64,000 nucleotides of DNA from Bradyrhizobium barranii subsp. barranii (GTDB lineage Bacteria > Pseudomonadota > Alphaproteobacteria > Rhizobiales > Xanthobacteraceae). Location: the NCBI RefSeq assembly GCF_017565645.3, contig NZ_CP086136.1:8415501-8479500 (forward strand), given 5' to 3'. Shown in pieces: positions 37,012-44,985 of this stretch. The translations under genes were made by a program, and so were the position numbers. Position 1 is the first letter of the stretch, and the number at the start of each line of letters is the position of its first letter. The notes below the pieces were generated by a model. The model was not told the DNA's origin, did no database searches, and was given only the letters and a program-made list of their open reading frames with translations.

Positions 37012-37485
37012 GAGTGTGGTGCAGCAGTCGGGCTACTCCGCCAGCGCCTTCATTTCCTTGTAGAGATCCGACTTGCCTTCGAAGCCGATGCCCGGCAGGT
37101 CGGGCATGGTGATGTGGCCGTTCTCGACGCGCACGCCATCCGGGAAGCCGCCGTAGGGCTGGAACAGGTCGGGATAGCTCTCGTTGCCGCCGAGGCCGAG
37201 GCCGGCTGCGATGTTGAGGGACATCTGGTGGCCGCCGTGGGGGATGCCGCGGCTCGGCGACCAGCCGTAGGTTTTCAGGACCTCCAGCGTGCGCTGGTAT
37301 TCGCAGAGGCCATAGGACAGCGCGCAGTCGAATTGCAGCCAGTCGCGGTCGGGACGCATGCCGCCGTAGCGGATGAGGTTGCGCGCGTCCTGGTGGCTGA
37401 ACAGGTTTTCGCCCGTGGCCATCGGGCCCGGATAGAATTCGGCGAGCGCGGCCTGCAGCGCATAGTCGAGGGGATCACCGACCTC

Positions 37486-37777
37486 CTTATATGATGATTG
37501 GTCAAGCCATCGGCTCTCCATTGTTTTGCTCCATTAGTTTGGCCTCCAGTATCCAGGTGAACCCAGGTCTTTCCTCGACCGGTAAACAGCCGGGACAACC
37601 TTATATCCGGTCGCTGCGCCAAGCAGCGGCACCACATTCCCGCATTCGATGGGCTGGGCTCAGGAAGGCGCTACCATCCTCATACTCGGCTGTTTAAGCC
37701 AAAGAAGACTTCCGGTTCGCCCGCCTGGATCTGCTGAAGCTGATCAGGCTTCAGTAGATGACGATGTGGAGCAGTTT
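37486..37777 (-). ncRNA. candidate bridge (seek) RNA region of the IS110-family element
   Basis: 292 bases downstream of the transposase, with no open frame of note. It has two clean stem-loops: CGCTGC-GCCAA-GCAGCG at 37612-37628 and CTGAAGC-TGATCAG-GCTTCAG at 37734-37754, plus an ACCGG/CCGGT pairing around 37578-37612. In IS1111-type elements the RNA that pairs with target and donor DNA is made from this end. The assignment rests on position and structure; the pairing loops have not been mapped. Confidence 0.45.
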
Positions 37778-38938
37778 CTACGCATTCTTCAGCTTCGCCC
37801 CGTCAATCACGACGCCAACCGTCACATATTTCCACAAAGCAACGAGTAGTTTGCGGGCGAGTGCGACAACGATTTTCTTGCGCTGGGCAGAACCACTCGA
37901 TGCTGCTCGCTGCCGGAACCAGCGGGTTAGCGCAGAATCAGGCTGATGGCGCAGCCAGAGCCAGGCCAGCTGTATCATCGTGGTGCGTAACCGCGGGTTG
38001 CCAGCTTTCGACACTCCTTGATCACGATCAACGGATCCGCTCTGCCACGGTGTTGGTGCTAATCCCGCGTAAGCCGCGATTTGTCGGCGATTGTCAAAGT
38101 GCCTGTAAAAGCCTTCCGTCCAGAGCAGAGATGCGAACTCAGGTCCGATACAACGCACGTTCTCGAGCATGGAAATGGCGCTATTTGCCTCTTTCCGTTC
38201 GGACGCCAGAAGCTTATCGCGCTCCGCCTCGATCACTTTGATCTGCTCGATCACCAATTCAAGACGGTCAAGTTCTCGCGATATCTGGGCTTTCAAGAAA
38301 GGTGCGAGCGGCCGACCATCGCCAGTGCGAAGCTCTTCGAGGCGAGATCGTCGATCGCGATTCAGTGGTCGGTAGCCCGAAATACCTTGTGCGAACAGAA
38401 GTCCCTCAATCCGGTTGACGTGCGTCAGTCGCTCGACAACCAGGGCTTTCCTTTCCCGGACGAGCCGACGCCGGTCTTCCTCGTCATGGGATGGAATCCG
38501 AACCATCGCACATGTTCGTGGCTCACCCCGTTTGAACGACATAAGTGCGCGGACGAGTGTTTCTCCGTCGATACGATCGGTTTTAGCTCGGCGTGCTTTT
38601 CTGGGCACCGCTATCGATGTCGCATCCACCACATGGCTCTCAACACCTTCGTCGGCCAAGACGCGATGGACCCAGAACCCATCAAGGCCTGCCTCCTGGA
38701 TAACGATCACGGGGAGCCAAGAATCGGTCTTACGGTGCGCCCTGGCGCGGAGCTCGTTGAGCAAGCTGAGCAGCCGTCCGATCTGGCCGGCTGGGAGACC
38801 CTTCCGCGCCATCTTGGTATCGATGGCCGGCACGAATGAAGTCACCAGCCAAGTTGACTGGCTCAACTCCACCGAGACGTAAATTGCCTTGGCTACATCC
38901 ATCCGGGTTTCCGCTGCTTGCTGAGACATCACTTTCAT
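37778..38938 (-). CDS. IS110-family transposase (DEDD/RuvC-like recombinase)
   Basis: 386 residues. The N-terminal DEDD half contains the acidic residues E24 (SVELSQSTW), E82 (VIQEAGLDGFWV), D121 and D124 (KTDRIDGETLVRAL); the spacing D-x2-D fits the family, although the first position is Glu where Asp is usual. The C-terminal Transposase_20 half has YAGLAPTPWQSGSVDR and SKAGNPRLRTTM, which includes the conserved Ser region used as nucleophile. A helical linker (about 140-250) joins them. Together with a guide RNA from the downstream end, such enzymes insert the element at a specific target. The frame is full length and looks active. Confidence 0.93.
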   Translation of the reverse strand: MKVMSQQAAETRMDVAKAIYVSVELSQSTWLVTSFVPAIDTKMARKGLPAGQIGRLLSLLNELRARAHRKTDSWLPVIVIQEAGLDGFWVHRVLADEGVESHVVDATSIAVPRKARRAKTDRIDGETLVRALMSFKRGEPRTCAMVRIPSHDEEDRRRLVRERKALVVERLTHVNRIEGLLFAQGISGYRPLNRDRRSRLEELRTGDGRPLAPFLKAQISRELDRLELVIEQIKVIEAERDKLLASERKEANSAISMLENVRCIGPEFASLLWTEGFYRHFDNRRQIAAYAGLAPTPWQSGSVDRDQGVSKAGNPRLRTTMIQLAWLWLRHQPDSALTRWFRQRAASSGSAQRKKIVVALARKLLVALWKYVTVGVVIDGAKLKNA

Positions 38939-39731
38939 CTGTACTCGCTCCCCATGATTACGACTTGCCCAGCCTTTCGCCGGCCGGCGCCGACGTCAAT
39001 CATGGGACTCGTACCAGAACAGCGGATAGTCCCGCAGCATCTTGGCGTAGGCGATACCGGTCTCGAGATCGAAGCGGCCGTTGGCATCGACCGCGAGCTG
39101 CGCGTCCTTGCCGATCTCCTTCAGCACCGCCTCGATGCGGGTGCGGTCGTCCTCGATCGACGCGCCGCCGATCTTCATCTTCACGACGTTGTAGCCGCGA
39201 TCGAGATAGCCGCGCAGCATCGAGAGATCCTTGCCGGGATAGTAGTAGCCGCCGGCGGCGTAGACGAAGACGCGCGGATTTGCTTTCACGCCGTGACGTT
39301 CGGCGAGCAGCCGGAACAGCGGCTTGCCTGCGATCTTCGCCACCGCGTCCCACACCGCCATGTCGATGGTGCCGACTGCGACCGAGCGCTCGCCATGGCC
39401 GCCCGGCTTCTCGTTGGTCATCATCGCGGCCCAGACCTTGTCGGGGTCGAGATTGTCACCGGCCGCATTCAGTAGCGACTTCGGATCGGCCTCCAGGATG
39501 CGCGAGGCAAAGCGCTCGCGGATCAGGCCGCCCTGCCCGTAGCGGCCGTTGGAGTTGAAGCCGTAGCCGACGACGCGCTTGCCGTCGCGGACGACGTCAG
39601 TGACGACGGCGACGAGGCTCGTCGTCATCTTGGTGAAGTCGATATAGGCGTTGCGGATCGGCGAAGAGATCGGTTTCGTGATCTCGCGGACGTCAACGAT
39701 ACGGACGGACATGGGCTTGGCCTTTCACTTT

Positions 39732-39758
39732 CGTCATTGCGAGCGCAGCGATCCAGAA
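39732..39758. repeat. partial family A repeat
   Basis: CGTCATTGCGAGCGCAGCG followed by ATCCAGA: the left half of the family A unit with a short deletion, directly abutting a family C repeat. The two units form a mosaic. Confidence 0.65.
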
Positions 39759-39761
39759 GAC

Positions 39762-39862
39762 CCTCACCCTGAGGAGCCTGCGAAGCAGGCGTCTCGAAGG
39801 GCGAGGCCACCGGCCGGGCCTTCATCCTTCGAGACGCGCGTTCCGCGCTCCTCAGGATGAGG
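39762..39862. repeat. intergenic palindromic repeat, family C, copy 1
   Basis: CCTCACCCTGAGGAGC, GCGTCTCGAAGGGCGAGG, then CATCCTTCGAGACGCGCG and GCTCCTCAGGATGAGG: a long imperfect palindrome with a CCGGCCGG centre. Related units lie at 47160 and 58057. Placed between the split enolase-superfamily gene and DUF3297. Confidence 0.8.
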
Positions 39863-39899
39863 GACTACTAGCCGAGCTCGCTCCTCACAGTGACAGTAC

Positions 39900-40157
39900 T
39901 TACTTCTTATCCCTGAAATACGGCTCCACCGGGCCGTGCACCTTGATCGTCAGCGGATTGCCGTGGCGGTCCTTGGCGTTGCCGGCGGTGACGCGGACCC
40001 AGCCTTCGCTGATGCAGTACTCCTCGACATTGGTCTTCTCGACACCCTTGAAGCGGATGCCGACGTCGCGAGAAAGAATATCCGCGTTGTAATAGGGGCT
40101 GTTCGGGTCGACCGACAGGCGGTCCGGAAATTCGTCGCTCATGATTGTCTCGCTCAT
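39900..40157 (-). CDS. DUF3297 family protein
   Basis: 85 residues, a small soluble protein matching the DUF3297 family over its whole length (PDRLSVDPNSPYYNADIL, DVGIRFKG and VRVTAGNAKDR). The start MSETIMSDEF at 40157 overlaps the stop of the glutathione peroxidase gene as ATGA, which indicates translational coupling; ATG 40142 is a possible second start. The function of the family is unknown. It is the last gene of the amidase-peroxidase operon. Confidence 0.85.
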   Translation of the reverse strand: MSETIMSDEFPDRLSVDPNSPYYNADILSRDVGIRFKGVEKTNVEEYCISEGWVRVTAGNAKDRHGNPLTIKVHGPVEPYFRDKK

Positions 40158-40630
40158 AACAGGGTCTCGATTTGATTCCGCAGTCCTTCCGGCCGTGCGG
40201 TCGGCGCGTAGCGCGCGATCACCTTGCCGGCACGGTCCACGAGGAACTTGGTGAAATTCCATTTGATGGAGGCGCCCAGCAGGCCGGATTGCTGGCGTTT
40301 CAGGTAGTCATACAGAGGGTGCGCATGGGCGCCGTTGACGTCGATCTTCTCGAACAGGGGAAAGGTGACGTCGTAGTTGGTGGAGCAGAAGGCCTGGATC
40401 TCGCTCGCCGGCCCCGGCTCCTGCGCGCCGAACTGGTTGCAGGGAAAGCCGAGCACCGAGAAGCCGCGCGGCGAGAGGTCGCGATAGAGATCCTCCAGCC
40501 CACGATATTGCGGCGTGAAGCCGCATTTGCTCGCGGTGTTGACGATCAGCAGCACCTGCCCCTCGAAACGGCGCATGGGCACCTCCTCGCCGAGAAGCGA
40601 GTTGGCCTTGAAGTCGTAGATCACAGACAT
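40154..40630 (-). CDS. glutathione peroxidase family protein (thiol peroxidase)
   Basis: 158 residues from ATG 40630, two bases after the amidase stop. The peroxidatic residue is Cys (VNTASKCGFTPQY, C36), not selenocysteine. The Gln of FPCNQFGAQEPG and the Trp of IKWNFTKFLVD complete the catalytic site. Bacterial members of this kind usually use thioredoxin rather than glutathione to reduce organic hydroperoxides in the cytoplasm. It overlaps DUF3297 by four bases. Confidence 0.92.
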   Translation of the reverse strand: MSVIYDFKANSLLGEEVPMRRFEGQVLLIVNTASKCGFTPQYRGLEDLYRDLSPRGFSVLGFPCNQFGAQEPGPASEIQAFCSTNYDVTFPLFEKIDVNGAHAHPLYDYLKRQQSGLLGASIKWNFTKFLVDRAGKVIARYAPTARPEGLRNQIETLL

Positions 40631-40632
40631 CG

Positions 40633-42033
40633 CTAACCCACGGGATCGATCGGCGACGGCGGCACGCCGCCGGCCTCGATCGCTTCGCCTGCGAGCAGAC
40701 ACAGATCCTCGCGATAGCGGCCGGACACGATGTGCACGCCGACAGGCGCCTTGCCGACCAGACCGGTGGAGACCACGAGGCCCGGCAGTCCCATGAACGG
40801 GGTCGCGATTTGCGGCATCTGCGCCTCCCAGACGCGCTCGAAGGATTCGTTGTCCTTGCGGTCGAGATGATCCGGGAACGGCAACTCGCCGGACACCGGC
40901 GTGAGCACCACGGCATATTTTTCGAAGAACAGCATCCAGTCGCGGGTCAGCGTGGCGCGTCGCGTGAGCGCCTTGGCGTAGTCCGCCTGGTCCATCGGAG
41001 TGACCTTGGCGCGATTGCCGCGCAGGCAGGCCAGCGCACCGGGATCGCCTTCGCGCTCAGCCATCTCCAGCTGCGCCTCATAGCCGTCGCCAAGCCAGAG
41101 TTTTCTCTGCCACTCGACCGCCTCGCGCATCGGCGGCGTGTTCTCGATGACCTCGACAGTCCAGCCGGCGCGCTCCAGCCGCTTGCCGGCGTCCGTCACC
41201 GCCGCCTTCACCTCCGGTTTGGTCGCAAGTCCGTCCGGGTTGAGGCAGAGCGCGGCGCGCTTCGGCCGCGCGGGGCCCTGCAGTGGGACCGGCACGAACC
41301 AGGGGTCGCGGATGTCGCGGGCCGACATGGCTTCGAGCGAGATCCTGAGATCGTTGACCGTGCGCGCCAGCGGTCCCGACACGGCCATGATCTGCGGCCC
41401 GATCGGACGCTCCGGCAGCGCCGGGTTGAAGGCGGGGATGCGGCCCAAGGTCGGGCGCAGGCCGTGCACGCCGCAGGCATAGGCGGGATAGCGGATCGAG
41501 CCGGCGATATCGGTGCCGTGGGCGATATGGCCGATGCCGGCCGCGACCGCCGAGCCGGCGCCGCCGGACGAGCCGCCCGGGGTCAGCGAGGCATCGCGGG
41601 GGTTCTTGGTGTCACCATGGACCAGATTGGTGGTGAACCAGCGGTAGGAGAAGGCCGGGCAATTGGTGCGGCCAAGGAGAATGGCGCCGGATTTGCGGAA
41701 ATTGGCGACCACCGGATTGTCCTCGCGCGCGATCAGGTCGCGCTGGAGTTTCAGGCCGTTGGTGGTGGCAAAGCCTTCCTGGTCGACATTGGCCTTGATG
41801 GTCACGGGCACGCCGGCGAGCACACCGGGATCTTCTCCCCTAGCGATGGCGGCATCGACGGCATCAGCCTGCTTGAGCACGTCCTCCGGTCGGTGGTCGA
41901 TCACCGCGTTGAGCTGGGGATTAACGGCGTCCAGGCGGGCCAAACCGGCCTTGGCAGCCTCCCGGGCGGAGACCTTTTTGGATTTGACGAGGGTGGCGAG
42001 GTCGGCGGCCGACAGGCGCCAGAGATCTTGCAT
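40633..42033 (-). CDS. amidase (amidase signature family)
   Basis: 466 residues. The Ser-cisSer-Lys triad is visible: K80 in VPVTIKANVDQEG, S155 in TPGGSSGGAGSAVAAG and S179 in GTDIAGSIRYPA. Such enzymes hydrolyse carboxylic amides to acid and ammonia. ATG 42033 is the first good start. It leads a three-gene operon with a peroxidase and DUF3297; the family A repeat and the DUF6894 gene lie upstream. Subfamily (GatA-like versus catabolic amidase) is not settled, but no gatB or gatC is nearby, so a catabolic role is more likely. Confidence 0.92.
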   Translation of the reverse strand: MQDLWRLSAADLATLVKSKKVSAREAAKAGLARLDAVNPQLNAVIDHRPEDVLKQADAVDAAIARGEDPGVLAGVPVTIKANVDQEGFATTNGLKLQRDLIAREDNPVVANFRKSGAILLGRTNCPAFSYRWFTTNLVHGDTKNPRDASLTPGGSSGGAGSAVAAGIGHIAHGTDIAGSIRYPAYACGVHGLRPTLGRIPAFNPALPERPIGPQIMAVSGPLARTVNDLRISLEAMSARDIRDPWFVPVPLQGPARPKRAALCLNPDGLATKPEVKAAVTDAGKRLERAGWTVEVIENTPPMREAVEWQRKLWLGDGYEAQLEMAEREGDPGALACLRGNRAKVTPMDQADYAKALTRRATLTRDWMLFFEKYAVVLTPVSGELPFPDHLDRKDNESFERVWEAQMPQIATPFMGLPGLVVSTGLVGKAPVGVHIVSGRYREDLCLLAGEAIEAGGVPPSPIDPVG

Positions 42034-42140
42034 GGCTTGCTCCGCTTAACCGGCGTCTTTTAGCGCCGGGAACGCAGCAAAGCCATGCGGATTTCGCGGG
42101 GAGGAAGAGCGGGTTTGGCGCCGGGTGGCGCCTCATTCTC

Positions 42141-42227
42141 CGTCATTGCGAGCGCAGCGAAGCAATCCGGAATCCCTCCGCGGAGACAGTCTGGATTGCT
42201 TCGTCGCAAGGGCTCCTCGCAATGACG
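42141..42227. repeat. intergenic palindromic repeat, family A, copy 4
   Basis: CGTCATTGCGAGCGCAGCG, AAGCAATCCGGA, TCTGGATTGCTTCGTCGC and CTCGCAATGACG. Located between the 5' end of the amidase operon and the 3' end of the DUF6894 gene. Confidence 0.85.
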
Positions 42228-42245
42228 GGGGAGAGCGCGGGGGCC

Positions 42246-42503
42246 TCAATGCCTGGTCGCGGACTGATCCGGGATGTCCAGCAGGGCCTCGGTGAACGGG
42301 AATTCGAGCACGATCTCCCCGTCGTCGTCGGTCACCTCGATGACGGCCTCCATGAGCGCCGGCTGGGCGCCTTCCGACTTCACCACCTCCAGGATCATCT
42401 GGCGGGCGACCTCCCAAGCGCGATCGGGGTTACGCAGGTCCTCTCCGTCAGGATCCACGATCAATTCGTCGCCGATGCGGGTGTTGAAGAAGTATCTGGG
42501 CAT
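42246..42503 (-). CDS. DUF6894 family small protein
   Basis: 85 residues from ATG 42503. It begins MPRYFFNTRIGDELIVDPDG and continues with LRNPDRAWEVARQMILEVV, the pattern of the DUF6894 proteins that are numerous in rhizobia. Acidic and soluble; no catalytic residues are visible. The frame extends upstream to 42554 without a good start. It lies divergent from pqqA with about 250 bases between the starts. Function unknown. Confidence 0.82.
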   Translation of the reverse strand: MPRYFFNTRIGDELIVDPDGEDLRNPDRAWEVARQMILEVVKSEGAQPALMEAVIEVTDDDGEIVLEFPFTEALLDIPDQSATRH

Positions 42504-42750
42504 CACGAGGGTCCAAATTGGGAGGCCTGTACCGGATTGAAAGCTGCACTGCACTCACAACTGCTTTATCAGGACAGGGTTCGCGACCGAATGCGCCACG
42601 CGCAAGGCAGCATCACGGGAAGTGATGTTCCACCATCATTTTCGCGGCGCAACATGGCTTTCTCGGGAAGATTTCACTAGCGAACTTTTCTGCTCGCATT
42701 ACTTTAACGGTTGGGCGGATACGTCCGAATTCGTGAAATGGAGAGCCAAA

Positions 42751-42831
42751 ATGGCTTGGAAAGCCCCGAAGATCGTCGAAGTGCCCTGTGGCATGGAAAT
42801 CAACATGTATGTGAGCGCCACCCGCAAGTAA
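42751..42831 (+). CDS. pqqA: pyrroloquinoline quinone precursor peptide PqqA
   Basis: 26 residues, MAWKAPKIVEVPCGMEINMY and a short tail. The conserved Glu and Tyr separated by three residues (E-I-N-M-Y) are the two side chains joined by PqqE and turned into PQQ. GGAGAG stands eight bases before the ATG. pqqB follows after 124 bases containing a large stem-loop, which would allow pqqA to be made in excess over the enzymes. A longer in-frame start upstream (42622) is rejected because PqqA peptides are 22-30 residues. Confidence 0.96.
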   Translation: MAWKAPKIVEVPCGMEINMYVSATRK

Positions 42832-42852
42832 GCGGTTGGTGGTTTCTGCGCA

Positions 42853-42927
42853 GGTGGATCTTTCGGTCACGATCGGTTTCCGGAAGACACGAACTTTGTC
42901 GGCATCCGTGTCGGCCTGAGATCCACC
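42853..42927 (+). promoter_or_regulatory. large stem-loop between pqqA and pqqB
   Basis: GGTGGATCT (42853-42861) pairs perfectly with AGATCCACC (42919-42927), and inside it GACACG (42886-42891) pairs with CGTGTC (42907-42912). There is no T tract. The structure could act as a partial terminator or as a 3' stabiliser of the short pqqA message. Confidence 0.6.
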
Positions 42928-42955
42928 TCGCGACGTTCCCTCCAGGAGACGTATT

Positions 42956-43885
42956 ATGCTTCGCGTCGTCGTCCTGGGCGCCGGGGCCGGCGGCGGAGTC
43001 CCGCAATGGAATTGCGGGTGTGAGGGCTGCCGGGCGGCCCGTGAAAACGGCCAGGAGCTTCAGAGAACCCAGGCCTCGGTCGCTTTCAGTGGCGACGGCG
43101 AGCACTGGTTCCTGATCAACGCCTCCCCCGATCTTCGCCAGCAATTGAACGCCACGCCGCAGCTGCATCCCAAGGCCGGCGCGCTGCGCCATACGCCTGT
43201 TGCAGGCGTGATCCTGACCAACAGCGAGGTGGATGCGGTCGCGGGTCTGCTGTCGATGCGCGAGGGCTCACCCTTCACGGTCTATGCGCATCAGAAGGTG
43301 CTGGCGATCCTGAAGAGCAACAGCATCTTCAACGTGCTGAACGAGAAAAACGTACAGCGCCAGCCGATTTCCATCCACGAGCCGTTCGCGCCGCGGCTGC
43401 CTGATGGCGCGCGCTCAGGGATAGAGGTGCTGCCCTTCGCCGTGCCCGGCAAGTCAGCCTGGTATCTGGAAGGTAAGGCGCATCCGGGCGGCGAGACCGG
43501 CGACGGCGATACGTTGGGTCTGAAGATCACGGACAAGAGCACCAGTAAGTGCTTCTACTTCATCGCCGCCTGCGCCGAGGTGACCGATGCGCTCAAGGCC
43601 GAGATCGATGGCGCAGCACTAGTGTTCTTTGACGGCACGGTCTGGCAGGATGACGAGATGATCAAGGCCGGGCTCGGCCACAAGACCGGCAAGAGCATGG
43701 GCCATGTCGCGATGTCCGGTCACGATGGCGCGATCGCGCGCCTCGCCGACCTCACTCTCGACAGGAAGATGTTTCTGCATATCAATAACTCGAATCCGGC
43801 GCTGCTGCCCGATACGCCCGAGCGCAAAGCGCTCGAGGCCGCGGGCTGGCGGATACCCGCCGACGGAACGGAGATCGTGCTGTGA
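42956..43885 (+). CDS. pqqB: PQQ biosynthesis protein PqqB
   Basis: 309 residues, a metallo-beta-lactamase-fold protein. The start MLRVVVLGAGAGGGVPQWNC with CGCEGCRAARE is diagnostic for PqqB. CCAGGAG precedes ATG 42956. PqqB acts in an oxidative step on the cross-linked Glu-Tyr product; it lacks some zinc ligands of true lactamases. The last codons overlap the pqqC start by four bases (GTGA). Confidence 0.96.
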   Translation: MLRVVVLGAGAGGGVPQWNCGCEGCRAARENGQELQRTQASVAFSGDGEHWFLINASPDLRQQLNATPQLHPKAGALRHTPVAGVILTNSEVDAVAGLLSMREGSPFTVYAHQKVLAILKSNSIFNVLNEKNVQRQPISIHEPFAPRLPDGARSGIEVLPFAVPGKSAWYLEGKAHPGGETGDGDTLGLKITDKSTSKCFYFIAACAEVTDALKAEIDGAALVFFDGTVWQDDEMIKAGLGHKTGKSMGHVAMSGHDGAIARLADLTLDRKMFLHINNSNPALLPDTPERKALEAAGWRIPADGTEIVL

Positions 43886-44661
43886 ATGCCGCGTCACTGA
43901 CTGGAATGACCGCGCTCTCTGTTGGCAAGGACATCAGGCTCAACTCGGCGGAGGAGCTTGAGGCGACGCTGCGCCACATTGGTGCTACGCGCTATCACAG
44001 CCTGCATCCGTTCCATAAGCTGCTGCACGGCGGCAAGCTCAACAAGGGCCAGGTGCAGGCCTGGGCGCTCAACCGCTACTATTACCAGAGCACGATCCCG
44101 ATCAAGGACGCCGTGGTGATCTCGCGCTTCCGCGACCGCGCCACGCGGCTGGAATGGCGCCACCGCATCGAGGACCATGACGGCGACGTCGGCTCCGAGG
44201 GCGGCATCGAGCGCTGGCTCAAGCTGACCGAAGGCCTCGGTCTCGACACGGCCTATGTGGAATCGACCGAAGGCATCTTGCCGGCGACGCGCTTCGCGGT
44301 CGAAGCCTATGTCCACTACTGCCGCGAGAAGAGCCCGCTGGAGGCGATCGCCTCCTCGCTCACCGAATTGTTCGCGCCGAACCTGCACGAGGAACGGATA
44401 TCCGGCATGCTGGAGCACTACGACTTCGTCAATCCCGATATCATGAGCTACTTCAAGCGGCGGCTGGCGCAGGCGCCGCGCGATGCCGGCTTCGCGCTCG
44501 ACTACGTCAAGGCGCATGCCACGACGCCCGAGCAGCGCGCCTCCGTCTGCAACGCGCTGATCTTCAAGACCAACGTGCTGTGGGTGCAGCTCGACGCGCT
44601 CCAGCACGCCTATGTCGAGGGCCATATTCCGCCGGGCGCGTTCGTGCCCAAAGCGAGCTGA
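43882..44661 (+). CDS. pqqC: pyrroloquinoline-quinone synthase PqqC
   Basis: 259 residues with a GTG start overlapping the pqqB stop. Cofactor-free oxidase that closes the ring and performs the last eight-electron oxidation to PQQ. The all-helical fold blocks are present: YHSLHPFHKLLHGGKL, QAWALNRYYYQSTIPIKDA and RIEDHDGDVGSEGGIERWL. The conserved His, Arg, Tyr and Lys residues of the active site lie in these blocks. Confidence 0.97.
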   Translation: MNAASLTGMTALSVGKDIRLNSAEELEATLRHIGATRYHSLHPFHKLLHGGKLNKGQVQAWALNRYYYQSTIPIKDAVVISRFRDRATRLEWRHRIEDHDGDVGSEGGIERWLKLTEGLGLDTAYVESTEGILPATRFAVEAYVHYCREKSPLEAIASSLTELFAPNLHEERISGMLEHYDFVNPDIMSYFKRRLAQAPRDAGFALDYVKAHATTPEQRASVCNALIFKTNVLWVQLDALQHAYVEGHIPPGAFVPKAS

Positions 44662-44673
44662 GGGACAAGCGCA

Positions 44674-44985
44674 ATGGCCGGGCCGCGGAACATCAGCGTC
44701 AGCGAGGCAAGCCGCCCGGTGCTGCCGCGGCATGCCAAGCTGAAATATGACGAGACGCGCAAGGTCTGGGTGATCCTGGCGCCGGAACGGGTGCTGGCGC
44801 CCGACGAGATCGCGGTCGAGGTCTTGCAGCTCTGCGACGGCGAGCGCAATGTCGGTGACGTCGCCGACCAGCTGGCCGCGAAATACGCCGCGCCGCGCGA
44901 GGCGATCCTGGCCGACGTCATCGTCATGCTGCAGGATCTCGCCGACAAGGGCTTTCTCACCGAAGCCCGGGAGAAGACGTCATGA
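44674..44985 (+). CDS. pqqD: PqqD, peptide chaperone of PQQ biosynthesis
   Basis: 103 residues. Small winged-helix protein that binds the PqqA peptide and presents it to PqqE. Family pattern: VLPRHAKLKYDETRKVWVIL, then ILQLCDG-type segment (EVLQLCDGERNVGDVADQL). GAGGGA precedes the ATG, twelve bases after pqqC. It overlaps pqqE by four bases (ATGA), fitting the need for both proteins to work as a pair. Confidence 0.96.
   Translation: MAGPRNISVSEASRPVLPRHAKLKYDETRKVWVILAPERVLAPDEIAVEVLQLCDGERNVGDVADQLAAKYAAPREAILADVIVMLQDLADKGFLTEAREKTS

Larger units (their letters stand above)
37486..39007 (-). mobile_element. IS110-family insertion sequence (IS1111-type layout), about 1522 bp
   Basis: Borders are set by the interrupted gene: joining 37485 to 39008 rebuilds it perfectly with no target duplication, as usual for this family. 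The dinucleotide CT occurs at both junctions (37486-37487 and 39008-39009), so the border could shift by two bases. Short subterminal inverted repeats ATGATTG (37494-37500) and CAATCAT (38997-39003) lie a few bases inside the ends. It carries one transposase gene with about 70 bases upstream and about 290 bases of non-coding DNA downstream, the arrangement of the IS1111 subgroup. Confidence 0.88.
37033..39712 (-). pseudogene. mandelate racemase/muconate lactonizing enzyme (enolase superfamily), split by an IS110-family insertion
   Basis: The 5' part (39712-39008, 235 codons) and the 3' part (37485-37033, 151 codons) join in frame after removal of 37486-39007 to give a 385-residue enolase-superfamily protein, which is normal length. 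The 5' part holds the KxK base motif (VVKMKIGG, K178/K180) and the first metal Asp (AVDANGRF, about 209). The 3' part opens EVGDPLDY with the second metal region and contains GIPHGGHQ with the probable catalytic His. The insertion falls exactly at the second metal-ligand segment (FWYE/EVGDP), so neither part can be active. Intact relatives dehydrate or racemise sugar acids; the natural substrate is unknown. Confidence 0.88.

Noticed and set aside
42622..42831. 69-residue extended PqqA
   Set aside because: PqqA peptides are 22-30 residues and the internal ATG at 42751 has a good ribosome site.
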